The translations under genes were made by a program, and so were the position numbers. The notes below the pieces were generated by a model, which searched no databases, was not told the DNA's origin, and was given only the letters and a program-made list of their open reading frames with translations. Of a stretch of DNA of 64,000 nt, positions 44,883-54,770 are shown in pieces (position 1 is the stretch's first letter; the number at the start of each line of letters is the position of its first letter). The DNA comes from CAXBBB01 sp963815505 (GTDB lineage: Bacteria; Bacteroidota; Rhodothermia; Rhodothermales; BA12), in assembly GCA_963815505.1 (NCBI GenBank), contig CAWFGU010000023.1, forward strand, positions 62,001-126,000, in the 5' to 3' direction.

Positions 44883-47738
44883 TCAGAGGCCGAAGTTGCG
44901 CAGCTTATAGGTCAGGTTGAGCATCACGTAGCGGCCGAGTGCGACCGACTGCGCGTCCTCGACATAGGACTCGGTTACCGTGCGCTCGACGCTGCGCTGC
45001 TGGTCGAACAGGTCCGACACGCTCAGGCTGACTTCGGCCAAGTCGTTGCGCAGAAACTTGTATCCGACCCGCGCGCCCACGAGCACCTGGGCCGGGTCGA
45101 CGGACGCGTCGAGGCCTGCGTAGTAGAGCGCCTGCACGTCGGTCCCAACGACCAAGCCCTGCCACGGTAGCCACGTCGCTTTGACTCCGGCCAGGTGGCG
45201 GACGTAGGTGTCGTCCAGCGACGGGGCGGCCGAGTTGGCGGTGGCGGTGTAGCGCGCGCCGTACTCGAGCGACACGTCGACGCGCGGGCTGAGCGCGCTG
45301 CCCACGAACAGGCGGCCGTCGATGCTCGTCTGATCCGACACGCTGCTCGCTCCGTTGACCAGGCCCGGCGACCGGGCGAAACTGGTCCCGATCGAGACGT
45401 TGGCGTTGCTGCCCAGCAGCGGGACGGGCCGTCCGTACGAGACGACGGCCCGGGCGTCCCACGCGCCGCTGGCGTTGACGGGCGTTATGAGTTGAGCGCC
45501 CGAGGGCAGTACGACGCCCGAAGCCAGCAGGTCGTGCTCGCCAGTGCCGTCGTCGTCGAGGTGCCGATGGCGTCCTGGCCGTACGATCCGCTCACGAACG
45601 CGCTCACGACCGATCCGCCGTCCGCGTCGGTGCCGTTGTAGCGGGCGCGCAGCGTGTGCGTCGTCGCGGGGACGAGGTCGGGGTTGCCCGACGTGAGCAG
45701 CAGCGGGTTGGAGTTGTCCACCACGTCTTGGAGCTGCGTCGCAGAGGGCGTCTGCGTCCGGGCGCGGTAGTCCAGGTCCAGGCGTTGCCCGCTCGGACAA
45801 TGGAAGCCGCAGGCGGGCCGAGGGCAGAATCGACCAGAACGTCCGGTCGACTTCGAACGGCGAGGCCGACACCTGATCGCCGGCCAGGCGCTCGTGCTGC
45901 ACGTCGAGGCCGACCTGGGCCGACAGCGCCTCTCGGCCCTGGCCGCCGTAGCGGTACGAGACGCCGCCTCGCTGCACGTTCGACTGCTGCGTGAATAGGC
46001 TCGTATACGCGGCGTCGGGAATGGTGAGCGCGCCCGCAGGATCGGCCTCGAACGCGCGCTGGTCCGACGAACTCCACGAGAGTTGGGGACGGTAGCTCAG
46101 CTGCATCTGCCCCTGCGCGCCCACCGGCTCGGTGTAGCGAACCATGGCCCCGAGCGAGCGAGTCAGCGCGTCGGTGTCGAACAGCTGATCGGCCGCGTCC
46201 GGGGTGATGGCGTCCGAAAACGAGTCGAGCACGTACGTCTGCCGCGTCTCACCCGACTGGTCGTCCACGCTGCCGTCGATGCCGACCGTGAGCGTTCGGC
46301 CCGCCGTTTCGAAGCGGTGCCGCAGCAGCACCTGGGTCTGGGCCGACAGAGCGCGGGCGTCGACCGCGTCGGTCGTCAGGCTCTGCCCGAGCACGTCGCC
46401 GCCGGGCAGCGCCGTCAGACCGCCGAGCGCGCCCGCCGTCGCGTTGCGCTGAACGGTCAGGCGCGGCTCGACGACGAGTTGGGTCCGGCCCGTCACGTCG
46501 AGCTGGGCGCGCATCGACAGCTGGTGGTTGGTGTTGGTCCCGTTCGAGGCGTCGGTTTCGGCGTAGTTCTGCCCAGCGATGCCGTCCGACGTGTAGGCGC
46601 GCGTCAGCGAGGCGTCGAGGTCGTTGTCGGTCTCGTTGTAGACGTAGCTGCCCGTCAGGCTGAGCGCTCCGCCCATCAGCCGGTCCGAGTAGTTGACGCC
46701 TACGGCGTTGGTCGTGTTGACGCCTTCCTGGTCGGCCACGAGCAGCGCGCTCACGTCCGCCGACCCGCCGCCGCGCCGCGATCCGCCGCCGCCTTCGCCG
46801 CCTGGGGGCGGGCCTCCACCTGCGCGGCCTCCCCGGCCTCCGCGTCCCGATGTCGAACTGACGACGCCGAGCAGATCCTCGGTGGCAAAGTTCTGCCGGT
46901 CCACATTGTTCGACAGCGCGACGACCGTAATCCGGCGGTCGCCGTCGAGAGCGCTCAGGTTGCCGCCCGCGAGGTACTCGCCGCCCGCTCCGCCGCCCGC
47001 ATACACGCGCCCGAACTGGCCGTTCTGCATGCCCGAGCGCGTGACGATGTTGACTGTCTTCTCGGCGTCCCCGTCGTCGAATCCCGAAAAGCGCGACGCC
47101 TCGCTGGACCGGTCGAAGATCTGTACCTCCTGAACGATGTCGGCCGGAAGCGTATTGAGCGCGCCCTGCACGTCCGATCCGAAGAACTCGCGGCCGTCGA
47201 CGAGCACGCGCTGGACCGTCTCGCCCTGGGCCGTGACCGTCCCGTTTTCGATCGTCACGCCGGGCAGCTTGGCCAGCAGGTCCTGAGCGCTGGCGTCCGG
47301 GTTGACGGGGAAGGCGTCGGCGTTGAACGCCGTCGTGTCGCCCCGCACCTCGACGCGCCGCCGCGTGGCGGCGACCTCGACCTCACCCACAATGGAGGCG
47401 TCGAGCGTCAGCCTGAGCGGCCCCAACGCGAGCGGCCCGGCGACCGTCACGTCGCGCTCGAGCGCGAGGTAGCCGACGAACGAGACGCGCAGCCGGTAGC
47501 TGCCCGGCGCGAGCGTCACCCGAAACGTCCCATCAAGCAGCGCCGCCGCACCGCTCTGCGCGCTGTCGGGTGACGCTCGGACGAAGAGGACGGTAGCTCC
47601 CGACAGCGGCTGGCCGTCGGCGGCGTCGAAGACGACTCCGGTCACGTCGAACGTCGGCTGGGCAGCCGCGACGGGCGCGAGCAGGAGTGCGATGCCCAGC
47701 AAGGCAGCGCTGAAGGGGAGGCGCAGAGTCGGACGCAT
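44883..47738 (-). CDS. TonB-dependent outer-membrane receptor
   Basis: It starts with a signal peptide (LPFSAALLGIALLLAPVAAA), then a carboxypeptidase-regulatory-like domain (GVVFDAADGQPLSGATVLFV, residues 30-110) and a plug (NPDASAQDLLAKLPGVTIEN, VLVDGREFFGSD). A Gly/Arg/Pro-rich loop of about 28 residues follows, then a beta-barrel. Between about 45540 and 45800 the frame is wrong: the true sequence (DNSNPLLLTSGNPDLVPATT) lies in another frame, so two compensating indels are present. It ends in a Leu after an aromatic-rich barrel strand. Such receptors import metal complexes or glycans; the substrate is unknown. It is the first resident gene right of the mobile zone. Confidence 0.85.
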   Translation of the reverse strand: MRPTLRLPFSAALLGIALLLAPVAAAQPTFDVTGVVFDAADGQPLSGATVLFVRASPDSAQSGAAALLDGTFRVTLAPGSYRLRVSFVGYLALERDVTVAGPLALGPLRLTLDASIVGEVEVAATRRRVEVRGDTTAFNADAFPVNPDASAQDLLAKLPGVTIENGTVTAQGETVQRVLVDGREFFGSDVQGALNTLPADIVQEVQIFDRSSEASRFSGFDDGDAEKTVNIVTRSGMQNGQFGRVYAGGGAGGEYLAGGNLSALDGDRRITVVALSNNVDRQNFATEDLLGVVSSTSGRGGRGGRAGGGPPPGGEGGGGSRRGGGSADVSALLVADQEGVNTTNAVGVNYSDRLMGGALSLTGSYVYNETDNDLDASLTRAYTSDGIAGQNYAETDASNGTNTNHQLSMRAQLDVTGRTQLVVEPRLTVQRNATAGALGGLTALPGGDVLGQSLTTDAVDARALSAQTQVLLRHRFETAGRTLTVGIDGSVDDQSGETRQTYVLDSFSDAITPDAADQLFDTDALTRSLGAMVRYTEPVGAQGQMQLSYRPQLSWSSSDQRAFEADPAGALTIPDAAYTSLFTQQSNVQRGGVSYRYGGQGREALSAQVGLDVQHERLAGDQVSASPFEVDRTFWSILPSARLRLPLSERATPGPGLPRPDADALCDAAPRRGGQLQPAAAHVGQPRPRPRDDAHAARPLQRHRRGRRIGRERVRERIVRPGRHRHLDDDGTGEHDLLASGVVLPSGAQLITPVNASGAWDARAVVSYGRPVPLLGSNANVSIGTSFARSPGLVNGASSVSDQTSIDGRLFVGSALSPRVDVSLEYGARYTATANSAAPSLDDTYVRHLAGVKATWLPWQGLVVGTDVQALYYAGLDASVDPAQVLVGARVGYKFLRNDLAEVSLSVSDLFDQQRSVERTVTESYVEDAQSVALGRYVMLNLTYKLRNFGL

Positions 47739-47803
47739 GGTTGGAGAGGTTCGGGGCGAAGCCAGCCGTGAGGGTTCAGACCGGCGAGAGGAGAGAGGAG
47801 CGG

Positions 47804-48217
47804 TCAGTTGCCGCGCGGGCGCTCGCCTCGGCCCCGCTGGGGCTGGGCGGCTCGCCAGGTGCGGTAGCGCTCCACTTGGTCGGGCGTGAGGACGGCTTCG
47901 ATGAGCCGGTCCGTCTCGGCCTGCCGGGCCTGCCGATCGCCGCGCGGCTCACCGCCGCCCTGCCTTCCCTGTCCGCCTCGCTCGCCCTGCGGTGGCCCAG
48001 ACGGGCGGTCGGCTTCGGCGGCTGCCAAGAGATCGCGGATGCGGGCCGACTGCTCGTCGGTGAGGTCTACGGCTTGGTCGATGGCGGCGAGCTGGCGCAC
48101 CACGCGGTCGCTGGTGGGCGCGGCGTCGCGCGACGAGGAGCAGCCGACGATCAGCAGAAACAGGGTAGCGGCGAGCGTTCCAACGAGGCGGACGCGGGAG
48201 GCAAAGGGCGTGTTCAT
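47804..48217 (-). CDS. Spy/CpxP-like lipoprotein
   Basis: A 137-residue protein from the ATG at 48217. A lipobox ends LLIVGCSSS. The mature part is helical with DLTDEQSARIRDLLAAAEAD and, after a Gly/Arg-rich linker, VLTPDQVERYRTWRAAQ. LTxxQ repeats are the mark of Spy/CpxP-like periplasmic chaperones or stress sensors. The frame extends far upstream but only by chance. It ends about 65 bp before the TonB receptor start (same strand), probably in one operon. Confidence 0.7.
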   Translation of the reverse strand: MNTPFASRVRLVGTLAATLFLLIVGCSSSRDAAPTSDRVVRQLAAIDQAVDLTDEQSARIRDLLAAAEADRPSGPPQGERGGQGRQGGGEPRGDRQARQAETDRLIEAVLTPDQVERYRTWRAAQPQRGRGERPRGN

Positions 48218-48246
48218 GGGTAGGGGGATGGAGGATGAAGGATGGA

Positions 48247-48888
48247 TTAGAGCGAAAGGTGCGGAGGTGCGACTTTCCAGAGCCGCATCAGCAGCAAGAG
48301 CGCGAGAGCGACGAGCACGATGGGAGCGAGCAGTCCCGCGAGCGGACTGGATTGCGCTTCTGCGGTTGCCAGGGCGACCGGTTCGACGACGGATGCGGCA
48401 GGCTCCAAAACGGCAAACGTCAGGCTCCGGCCCATGATGTCGGACAGGAGGGCGCGCGTCGTCCCGCCTGCTCGGTGGACGCGCGTGAGCGTCTGATGAC
48501 TGCGGACACCGTCGAACGAGTCGACCGTGAGGGTGAGCGAGTCGGCTCCTGGCGGCAGTTCGACGGCAAACCGCGCGTCGGACTGATGGCTGCCGAGCCG
48601 GACACCCACCTCGCCGATGGTCAGCGGCTGTCCGTCGGCCCAGAGCCGAAGCGTTCGGCGCAGGTGAGCGGCCACGAGAGCCGGGTAGCCTGGGGCCGAC
48701 GCGTCGACCGGCTGGCCTGCCGCCGCTTCGAGGGCGGCGTGAAGCCCGGCCTGCGTCGCCGCGAGGTGGACCGTCGCGAGCGAGCCGGAGATCTGGACGT
48801 CGACGGACGCCGAGCGTGGGTCGTGCGCCTCGGCCTGGCTGGCCCAGAGCGCGAGCGCGAAGAAGAGGAGGCGTGTTGCTAGCATCAT
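48247..48888 (-). CDS. HupE-N-like exported protein with C-terminal TM
   Basis: From the ATG at 48888 (overlapping the upstream stop as TAATG) a signal peptide (LLFFALALWASQAEAHD) leads to a beta-rich domain. SASVDVQISGSLATVHLAAT, VVRLGS-like strands and DSLTLTVDSFDGVRSHQTLT resemble the exposed N-terminal domain of HupE/UreJ-type proteins. One C-terminal membrane helix follows (LAGLLAPIVLVALALLLLM). Many HupE proteins have six more helices; here they are absent. Probably membrane-anchored, function unknown. It follows the YHYH gene in an operon. Confidence 0.55.
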   Translation of the reverse strand: MMLATRLLFFALALWASQAEAHDPRSASVDVQISGSLATVHLAATQAGLHAALEAAAGQPVDASAPGYPALVAAHLRRTLRLWADGQPLTIGEVGVRLGSHQSDARFAVELPPGADSLTLTVDSFDGVRSHQTLTRVHRAGGTTRALLSDIMGRSLTFAVLEPAASVVEPVALATAEAQSSPLAGLLAPIVLVALALLLLMRLWKVAPPHLSL

Positions 48889-49850
48889 TAGAACCGGAAG
48901 GCTTGCTGAGCCGAAGTGCCGACGACGCACGACGGCACGTTGGGCGCGTCGGTCGCCGAGACGTGGTAGTGGTAGACGCCGTCCGCATAGTCGGCTGTCG
49001 CCGAGACGTGGCCCCCGCAGTCGTCGAGGTCGGTCGGCAGTCCGCCTGCGTCTTGCGAGGCGTAGATCGGGTAGCCGTCTTTGGCGAATCCGACCAGGGC
49101 TCTCGTGCTCTGCGCAACGGTCGTGCAGCGCACGTCGAAGATGCCGTTGGCGTCAAGCACGCTGTTGGCTTCCTCGGGTCCCAGGTGCCAGTGGAGGTAG
49201 CCGCGCGGGTCGATGTGGCCGCCGCATCCGCCGATGGCGGGGATATTGCCGCCGCCTCCGGGCCGCCCTCCACCAGTCGCGACGACCGACGGTGGGTTGC
49301 CGGCGAACGGCACACCTTCCAGCGAGAAGCCGATGAACTCGACCTCGCCGATGGCGTCGGGCGTGCTCAGCAGAGACGGAACGGCCGGGATCAGGTAGGT
49401 CAGCGTCAGGTCGTCGTCGGGCGTGGCTTGCAGGCAGGCGGGAGAGACGCCGCCGCCTGCGCCCGGGTTGGCGACGCTCACGTTTCCGTCCGCATCCACG
49501 ATGTCGTAGCCGTCGGCCTCCATCGCATTCCACAGGTCGGCTTTGAGCGCCTGGAAGCCGGGGTTCGTCGCGCCGTCGTAGAATCCGACGCCACCGACCT
49601 CGCTGATCGTTTCGGGGCAGTAGGGACCGTCTTCGACCGGATTGGCGCCGAACGAGACCTGGTAGCATTGCGTCTGCGTACCGTCGGTCAGCGTGCAGTC
49701 GACGAGCGTGGCCGCGCTGGCGATGTTGGAAGCCGTCAGGAGCGTAGGGTCGAAGCCCGAATCTCCGTTGATCGCTGGGGCATCGCTGCCCGAATCGCAC
49801 GCCGGGAGTACGAGCACGAGGGCGAAGAGCAGGCGAGGTAGGATGTGCAT
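48888..49850 (-). CDS. YHYH-domain lipoprotein
   Basis: A 320-residue lipoprotein with a lipobox VLPACDSG. The YHYH domain includes VGFAKDGYPIYASQ, LDDCGGHVSATADYADGVYH and the YHYH itself. A His-rich GGCGGHIDPRGYLHWHL segment lies in front and may bind metal. Such proteins occur beside two-component and redox/metal genes. Its promoter region carries the conserved 18-bp operator at 49894-49911, 44 bp from the start codon. Confidence 0.85.
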   Translation of the reverse strand: MHILPRLLFALVLVLPACDSGSDAPAINGDSGFDPTLLTASNIASAATLVDCTLTDGTQTQCYQVSFGANPVEDGPYCPETISEVGGVGFYDGATNPGFQALKADLWNAMEADGYDIVDADGNVSVANPGAGGGVSPACLQATPDDDLTLTYLIPAVPSLLSTPDAIGEVEFIGFSLEGVPFAGNPPSVVATGGGRPGGGGNIPAIGGCGGHIDPRGYLHWHLGPEEANSVLDANGIFDVRCTTVAQSTRALVGFAKDGYPIYASQDAGGLPTDLDDCGGHVSATADYADGVYHYHVSATDAPNVPSCVVGTSAQQAFRF

Positions 49851-49893
49851 CGGTGCGTGGGTAGGGTGGGACAGCCTCAGTCTAGGAGCGAGA

Positions 49894-49911
49894 TGTCCAG
49901 ATCTGGTGCAG
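49894..49911 (-). promoter_or_regulatory. OmpR-like direct-repeat operator (YHYH gene)
   Basis: On the reverse strand it reads CTGCACCAGATCTGGACA, half sites 11 bp apart, and is followed after about 10 bp by TAGACTGAG, a plausible -10 region. It matches sites at 51813 and 55982. Confidence 0.65.
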
Positions 49912-49995
49912 CCGCCTCGCCTTTCTCCTCGCCGCCTGCCGAGTGCCGGCGGGCCTCGATTCTGACGGCGGTGAGGAGATGGACGGAGGGCCGGA

Positions 49996-51771
49996 CTACG
50001 GAGTCGCAGTCGTGACTATAGACGAGAGCGTCACCGACTCGAGCGGCGCTGCGCCGCCCAGCGTGCCGCCGTCCATCAGGCCATCGGCCGCGCTACCCAC
50101 GACCGTTCCGCCCTGGAAGAGCGTCGCCGCCTGCCCGACGGTGAGCCACGGTGCCGAGACGACGAGCGACTGAAACGCCTTGCTCGGCGCGAAGGCCAGC
50201 GCGCTCTCGCCGCTCTGGAGCGAGACCAGCATTCCGGCCGCTTGCGACGACGAGAACGTGACGGCCAGCGTGGGCTGGGTCGAGGCTGTTCCCGGCGTCT
50301 GGGCCATCCGCCCGGACGCTCCGGCTGCGACGAGCACGCCACCCGTGATCTCGAAATCGCCGTTGTAATCAATGGCACCCTGCTCGGGCCGCGTGCCCGG
50401 AACCGGTCCGTTGATAGCGAGGCAGCCGCCGCTCATCACAATGGAGCCGTTGGAGTCGATGCCGTCGTTGCCCGCCGTGACGGTTATACGGCCGCCGTTA
50501 AACGCCATGTCGTACGGGTCGCCCGGAGACTCGACGCCGTTGGGGTCGTCGCCGTCGCCCGAGAGGTTGAAGCCGTCGTCGGTCGCCGCGACGGCGATCG
50601 TGCCGCCGTTGACGACTAGGTCGCCCAAGACGGACTCGATGCCTTCGAAGCTCCGCATAACGGTGATCTCGCCGCGGTTGATCGTCAGGCCGAGTTCGGC
50701 GTGGATGCCGTCGTCGGCCGTGGCAATCTGGGTCGTGCCGCCGTTGACGACAATCGTGCCGTCCGAGTGGATACCGTCGTCCGAGGCGTCGATGACCAGC
50801 GTGCCGTCGTCGACCGCGATGAGGACGCCGCCTTTGAGGCCTTTGGTCGACGCATCATCCGGCGTGACGCCAGATCCGCCCCCCGAGCGCAGCGTCAGCG
50901 TGCCGCCGGTCATCAGCGCGTCGGTCTCGGCCGATAGGGCGTCGCCTTGGGCATCGACCGTCGTCGTGCCGCCTGCGATGAGCACGTAGCCCAGTTCGGC
51001 GTCCCCGTCCTCGTCGGACTTGATGCCGTCGCCGCCCGCCGTGATGTCCAGCGTCCCGCCTCGGACGACCAAGTAGTCTTTGCCCCGGATGCCTTCGTCG
51101 GGCGCGTCGACCGTGATCGCGCCGCTCGAGATGACCAGTCCGTCCTTGCTCGCGATGCCGTCCTCGAAACTAGCGGTGACGACGAGCGCGCCCGTTCCGC
51201 CGATGGACAGATCGTCGTCGCTCCACACGGCCGCGTTCTGCTCGGCGTTGACCGGGTAGCTCGCACCATCCGTGACGCTATTGGTCGTACCGTCAGCCAG
51301 GATCAGGACCGTCTTGTCGCCCTCTACGACGCGGATGCCCGAGTCGCTCGTGCTCGTGATGTTGGCACCGTCGAGTACCAGTTTGACGATGCCGTCGCTG
51401 GGCGAGTCGATCACGAGTTGGCCGTCGCTCAGGCTTCCGGTGACGACGTAGGTGCCGGGCGCGCCGATGGTGACGACGCCTGCGCTGGCCGTCGCGCCGC
51501 TTCCGGTAATCGTCGCCGACGTGCCGTTGAGAGTGATGGTGGTCGCCGATGCTGCGTCGTACGCATAGTCGCCCGCCTCCTCGTGGTCGGCGGCGTTGGC
51601 GGCGAGGGCATCGGTGGCCGTGAAGGGGGCGGTGTTGACGCCGTTCACGTCGCAGGTGAGCGAGGAGAGCTCGAACAGGGCGTCTCCGCTCTCTTCGAGC
51701 GATGAGGCGCTGTCGCAGGCGGCGAGGACGAGGAGAAGGGCGGGCAAGGCCCAGCGAATGGGGGTGCGCAT
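49996..51771 (-). CDS. Beta-helix (Cthe_2159-like) lipoprotein
   Basis: The 591-residue product is a lipoprotein (LLLVLAACDSA) with a right-handed beta-helix of repeated turns such as DDGIHSDGTIVVNGGTTQI and DDGIHAELGLTINRGEITVM, as in Cthe_2159-type carbohydrate-binding proteins (PF14262). The Asp/Gly-rich loops may bind calcium. No catalytic residues are visible. The operator lies 42 bp upstream of its start. Binding to polygalacturonate-like polymers is known for the family; the ligand here is unknown. Confidence 0.8.
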   Translation of the reverse strand: MRTPIRWALPALLLVLAACDSASSLEESGDALFELSSLTCDVNGVNTAPFTATDALAANAADHEEAGDYAYDAASATTITLNGTSATITGSGATASAGVVTIGAPGTYVVTGSLSDGQLVIDSPSDGIVKLVLDGANITSTSDSGIRVVEGDKTVLILADGTTNSVTDGASYPVNAEQNAAVWSDDDLSIGGTGALVVTASFEDGIASKDGLVISSGAITVDAPDEGIRGKDYLVVRGGTLDITAGGDGIKSDEDGDAELGYVLIAGGTTTVDAQGDALSAETDALMTGGTLTLRSGGGSGVTPDDASTKGLKGGVLIAVDDGTLVIDASDDGIHSDGTIVVNGGTTQIATADDGIHAELGLTINRGEITVMRSFEGIESVLGDLVVNGGTIAVAATDDGFNLSGDGDDPNGVESPGDPYDMAFNGGRITVTAGNDGIDSNGSIVMSGGCLAINGPVPGTRPEQGAIDYNGDFEITGGVLVAAGASGRMAQTPGTASTQPTLAVTFSSSQAAGMLVSLQSGESALAFAPSKAFQSLVVSAPWLTVGQAATLFQGGTVVGSAADGLMDGGTLGGAAPLESVTLSSIVTTATP

Positions 51772-51812
51772 GAGTGCGAGGAGTTGGATGCAGCGCCAGT
51801 TTCGCGCGCGCT

Positions 51813-51830
51813 TATCCAGATCCTGTGCAG
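51813..51830 (-). promoter_or_regulatory. OmpR-like direct-repeat operator (beta-helix gene)
   Basis: On the reverse strand it reads CTGCACAGGATCTGGATA. It is nearly identical to the sites at 49894 and 55982. Confidence 0.65.
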
Positions 51831-51840
51831 CCGCTTCGCC

Positions 51841-53273
51841 CTATTTCACATCCGATGCGGACTCGCCCGCCCTGCCCCAAACCGGCAGCGTGACGACGAC
51901 CGTCGTCCCCTCTCCGACGACACTCGATGCCGAGATTTCGCCGCCCATCGCCCCGACGAGCGCCCGTGCGATGCTCAGGCCCAGTCCGGCGCTTCCTCCC
52001 GTCCGCGACCCATCGGCGCGCACGGACCGCTCGAATACGTGGGGCAGTACGTCGGCCGCGATGCCTTCGCCCGTGTCCGCGACCGCGATAGCGACGCCGC
52101 CCGGCGCTGGCTGGGCCGAAAGCGTGACCTGCCCGCCCAGCGGCGTGTGCCGAAGCGCGTTGCCGACGAGGTTGTCGAGCACCTGGGCCAGCCGGTCGGA
52201 GTCGGCCCGGACATCAGGCGCGTCTCCCGGTTCGACGGAGAGCCTGACACCGGATGCGTCGGCGCGCACCTCGAACGCGGCGGCCGACTGGCGCAGCGCA
52301 TCGTGAGCGCGAGCCGGGCCGGACGCATCGGCAGCTCGCCTGCGTCGGCGAGGGCGAGGGTGTGGAACGACTCGATGAGCCGGGCCAACCGCTCGGCCTG
52401 CTGGCGCGCCGTGCGGATGCGCTCGGGCGTGGGCGCGAGCGCGCCGCTTTCGATCAGCTCGAGCGTGCCCAGCACGGCCGTCACCGGCGTGCGAAGGTCG
52501 TGCGACACGTCCGCTGTCATCTGCCGCCGCAGGACGGTCGCTTGCGCGAGCCGGGCGCTCATCGTGTTGAACGCCTGGGCGAGCGCTCCCACCTCGTCGT
52601 CGCTGGTCACTTCCACCGATTGCCCCAATTCGCCGTCCGCGATGGCGCGCGCCGCCTCGGTGAGCCGGCCCAGCGGGCCGACCGTGCGCCCGGCTAGCCA
52701 CACGCCGACACCCAGCGCGACGGCCAGCGCCAGCGCCAGCGCGACGGCCAGCGCCGCCGTCGACGAGGCGACAAACCGAGCCTCGGGACTCGCCGAAGGC
52801 ATCCCGTCGAGCGCGTCCTTGGCGTCAACCGGAACGAACGCCGTCGCCACCCGCTGACCGCCGACGACGACCGCACTTCCCGATTCGAGTAGGGCGGGCG
52901 CGAGTGCTTCTCCTTGGGCGTACCCGTCGAACGCGCGCACGACGCGGCCCTGGGCGTCGGCAAGACCGAACGAAATCCTCCGTCCCAGCCGAGCGGGAGG
53001 TGGGAGTCTGCGGCGGGGGCGAGTGGGGTCTACCGGCTCTGCTCTCGGCTCACCGGGCGCGCGGATGCTCGCCAGGCTTTCCGTCGTGACCGTGCCCGAC
53101 CGCTGGGCAACAGCTTCGACATCCAGGACGAATGCGGCCAGCGCCTCCTCAATCACGAACCGTTCGAACGCCCGGTTAGTCGAGACGCGGACGGCGACGG
53201 CGACGAGGAGGGCTTGGAGCACGCACACGCCGACGAGGACAAGCGTCCACCGCTTGCGCAGCGAGCCGGTCAC
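51841..53273 (-). CDS. Sensor histidine kinase, one frameshift
   Basis: A transmembrane sensor: a first helix (WTLVLVGVCVLQALLVAVAV), a periplasmic region, a second helix (ALAVALALALAVALGVGVWL), HAMP (ARAIADGELGQSVEVTS), HisKA with MTADVSHDLRTPVTAVLG, then HATPase (NLVGNALRHTPLGGQ, DTGEGIAADVLPHVF, GLGLSIARALVGAMGG). One base shift lies near 52300 and separates HisKA from HATPase; repaired, it is about 477 residues. Its GTG start overlaps the response-regulator stop (53270-53273). It is the partner of that regulator. Confidence 0.85.
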
Positions 53274-53953
53274 GAGGTGCCTCCCACGCGAGGAGCGAAC
53301 CGGTAGCCTGTTCCGAAAACGGTCACGATGTGAGCCGGGTCCTTGGCGTCGGACTCAATCTTGACGCGCAGGTTGCGCACGTGGGAGTCGACCGTACGCT
53401 CGGATCCTTCGTACTCGCGGCCCAGCACTTCGAGCAGGTCGAAGCGCGAGAGCACGCGGCCCGACGCGGCCATAAGTGCGTGGAGAAGGTCAAACTCGGC
53501 GGGCGTCACCTCGATTTGCCGACCTTGCACCTCGACGCGATGCACGTCGGGATCAAGGACCACGTCGCCGCCCTTAAGCACACCCTTGGGTTCGCTCCGT
53601 CGCAACACAGCCTGAACGCGCGCGGCGACCTCGTGGAAGCTGAACGGCTTGGTGACGTAGTCGTCGGCTCCGAGACCCAGCCCCTTCACCTTGTCGTCCT
53701 CCCCCACGCGCGCCGTCAGCAGGATGACCGGCGTGTCGCCGCCTCGCCGCAGTTCGCGGACCACGTCGAATCCGTCCATCCACGGCATCATCACGTCGAG
53801 CAGCACGAGGTCGGGCGCGGCTTCGCGGGCGGCGGCGAGCGCCTCCCGGCCATCGCTCGCGGTTACGACGGCGTATCCCTGAGACTCGAAGAAGTCGCGC
53901 AGCAGGTCCCGAATGGCGGGTTCGTCGTCGGCGACGAGAAGGGTGCGAGGCAT
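53270..53953 (-). CDS. OmpR-family response regulator
   Basis: A 227-residue protein from the ATG at 53953. The receiver has LLVADDEPAIRDLL with the acidic pair, the phosphorylated Asp in LVLLDVMMPWMDGFD, T in LLTARVGEDDK and K in YVTKPFSF. The C-terminal winged helix (EVTPAEFDLLHALMAASGRV, RTVDSHVRNLRVKIE) is OmpR-type, which binds direct repeats. This agrees with the CTGCACA/CTGGACA sites upstream of nearby lipoprotein genes, so I infer that it controls them. It is translationally coupled to the histidine kinase. Confidence 0.9.
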   Translation of the reverse strand: MPRTLLVADDEPAIRDLLRDFFESQGYAVVTASDGREALAAAREAAPDLVLLDVMMPWMDGFDVVRELRRGGDTPVILLTARVGEDDKVKGLGLGADDYVTKPFSFHEVAARVQAVLRRSEPKGVLKGGDVVLDPDVHRVEVQGRQIEVTPAEFDLLHALMAASGRVLSRFDLLEVLGREYEGSERTVDSHVRNLRVKIESDAKDPAHIVTVFGTGYRFAPRVGGTS

Positions 53954-54034
53954 CGGGGTGAGAGATTCCAGGTAGGAAGTGTAGAATAGCCCCTCTCGCA
54001 CGGCCTACGTGCTCCGCAGCTTCCGGTCAGCGGA

Positions 54035-54619
54035 TCATCCCAGCTTGCCTTGCACAACGAACACGCTGAACAGCGTAATGACCAGCAGGGTGAGGGTGGC
54101 GGTTTTGTGGAAGGCGACGTTGCGGCTCCACGCCAGAGCGGCGAAGAGAGGCATCTCGGCCATGAATAAGATCGGGCGCACGTCGAGTAGCGGAGCGCCC
54201 AGCAGCAGCGCGATGCCCAGATCGCTGATTGAGAGCAGCGTCAGGATGGCGAAGAAGCCGCGCGGCCGATCGAAGTAGTAGGCTCTCAGATCGAACCGGT
54301 CGCGGGCGTCGTAGCTCTCCGGCAGCGCGTCCGGAAGCACGTTGCAGGCGGCTAGGAAGAGCAAAATCGGGCTGGTGAGCAGGTAGAGAAAGGCGGGAAA
54401 CGACCCCCACACGGCCGCGTGGCCGAACGCGTAGAAATCCCAGAAAAAGAAGCCCGTGCGCAGAAAAACGATGACGGCCCAGACCGGCGAGACCCAGTCG
54501 AAGCGTACGTGGTCGTGCATCTGGACGAGCCGGTACGCGCTCTGGAGCAGATCGGCGACGCCCAGGCCCAGGATGAGCGAGACGAGGATGGTGAGGTACT
54601 CGAACTGGGCGTCGTCCAT
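54035..54619 (-). CDS. Hypothetical multi-pass membrane protein
   Basis: A 194-residue protein with about five hydrophobic helices: YLTILVSLILGLGVADLLQS, VSPVWAVIVFLRTGFFFWDF, FPAFLYLLTSPILLFLAACN, FAILTLLSISDLGIALLLGA, LTLLVITLFSVFVV. Polar loops hold Asp/Arg. No transporter motif. It lies upstream of, and separate from, the response regulator. Function unknown. Confidence 0.55.
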   Translation of the reverse strand: MDDAQFEYLTILVSLILGLGVADLLQSAYRLVQMHDHVRFDWVSPVWAVIVFLRTGFFFWDFYAFGHAAVWGSFPAFLYLLTSPILLFLAACNVLPDALPESYDARDRFDLRAYYFDRPRGFFAILTLLSISDLGIALLLGAPLLDVRPILFMAEMPLFAALAWSRNVAFHKTATLTLLVITLFSVFVVQGKLG

Positions 54620-54770
54620 CGAGCGGGGGCTGCTAGGTGAAGGCCAATCGCTTTAACGTCTTCTGCTTCCGCCGTGTGGGGCCTTCTTTCACCTCGACGA
54701 ATCTCCAGTAGAGTTGCTCACCGAGCCGCTTCTGCTTCTACCGGATTGGGGGGGTCGTGCGAGACCGTGA

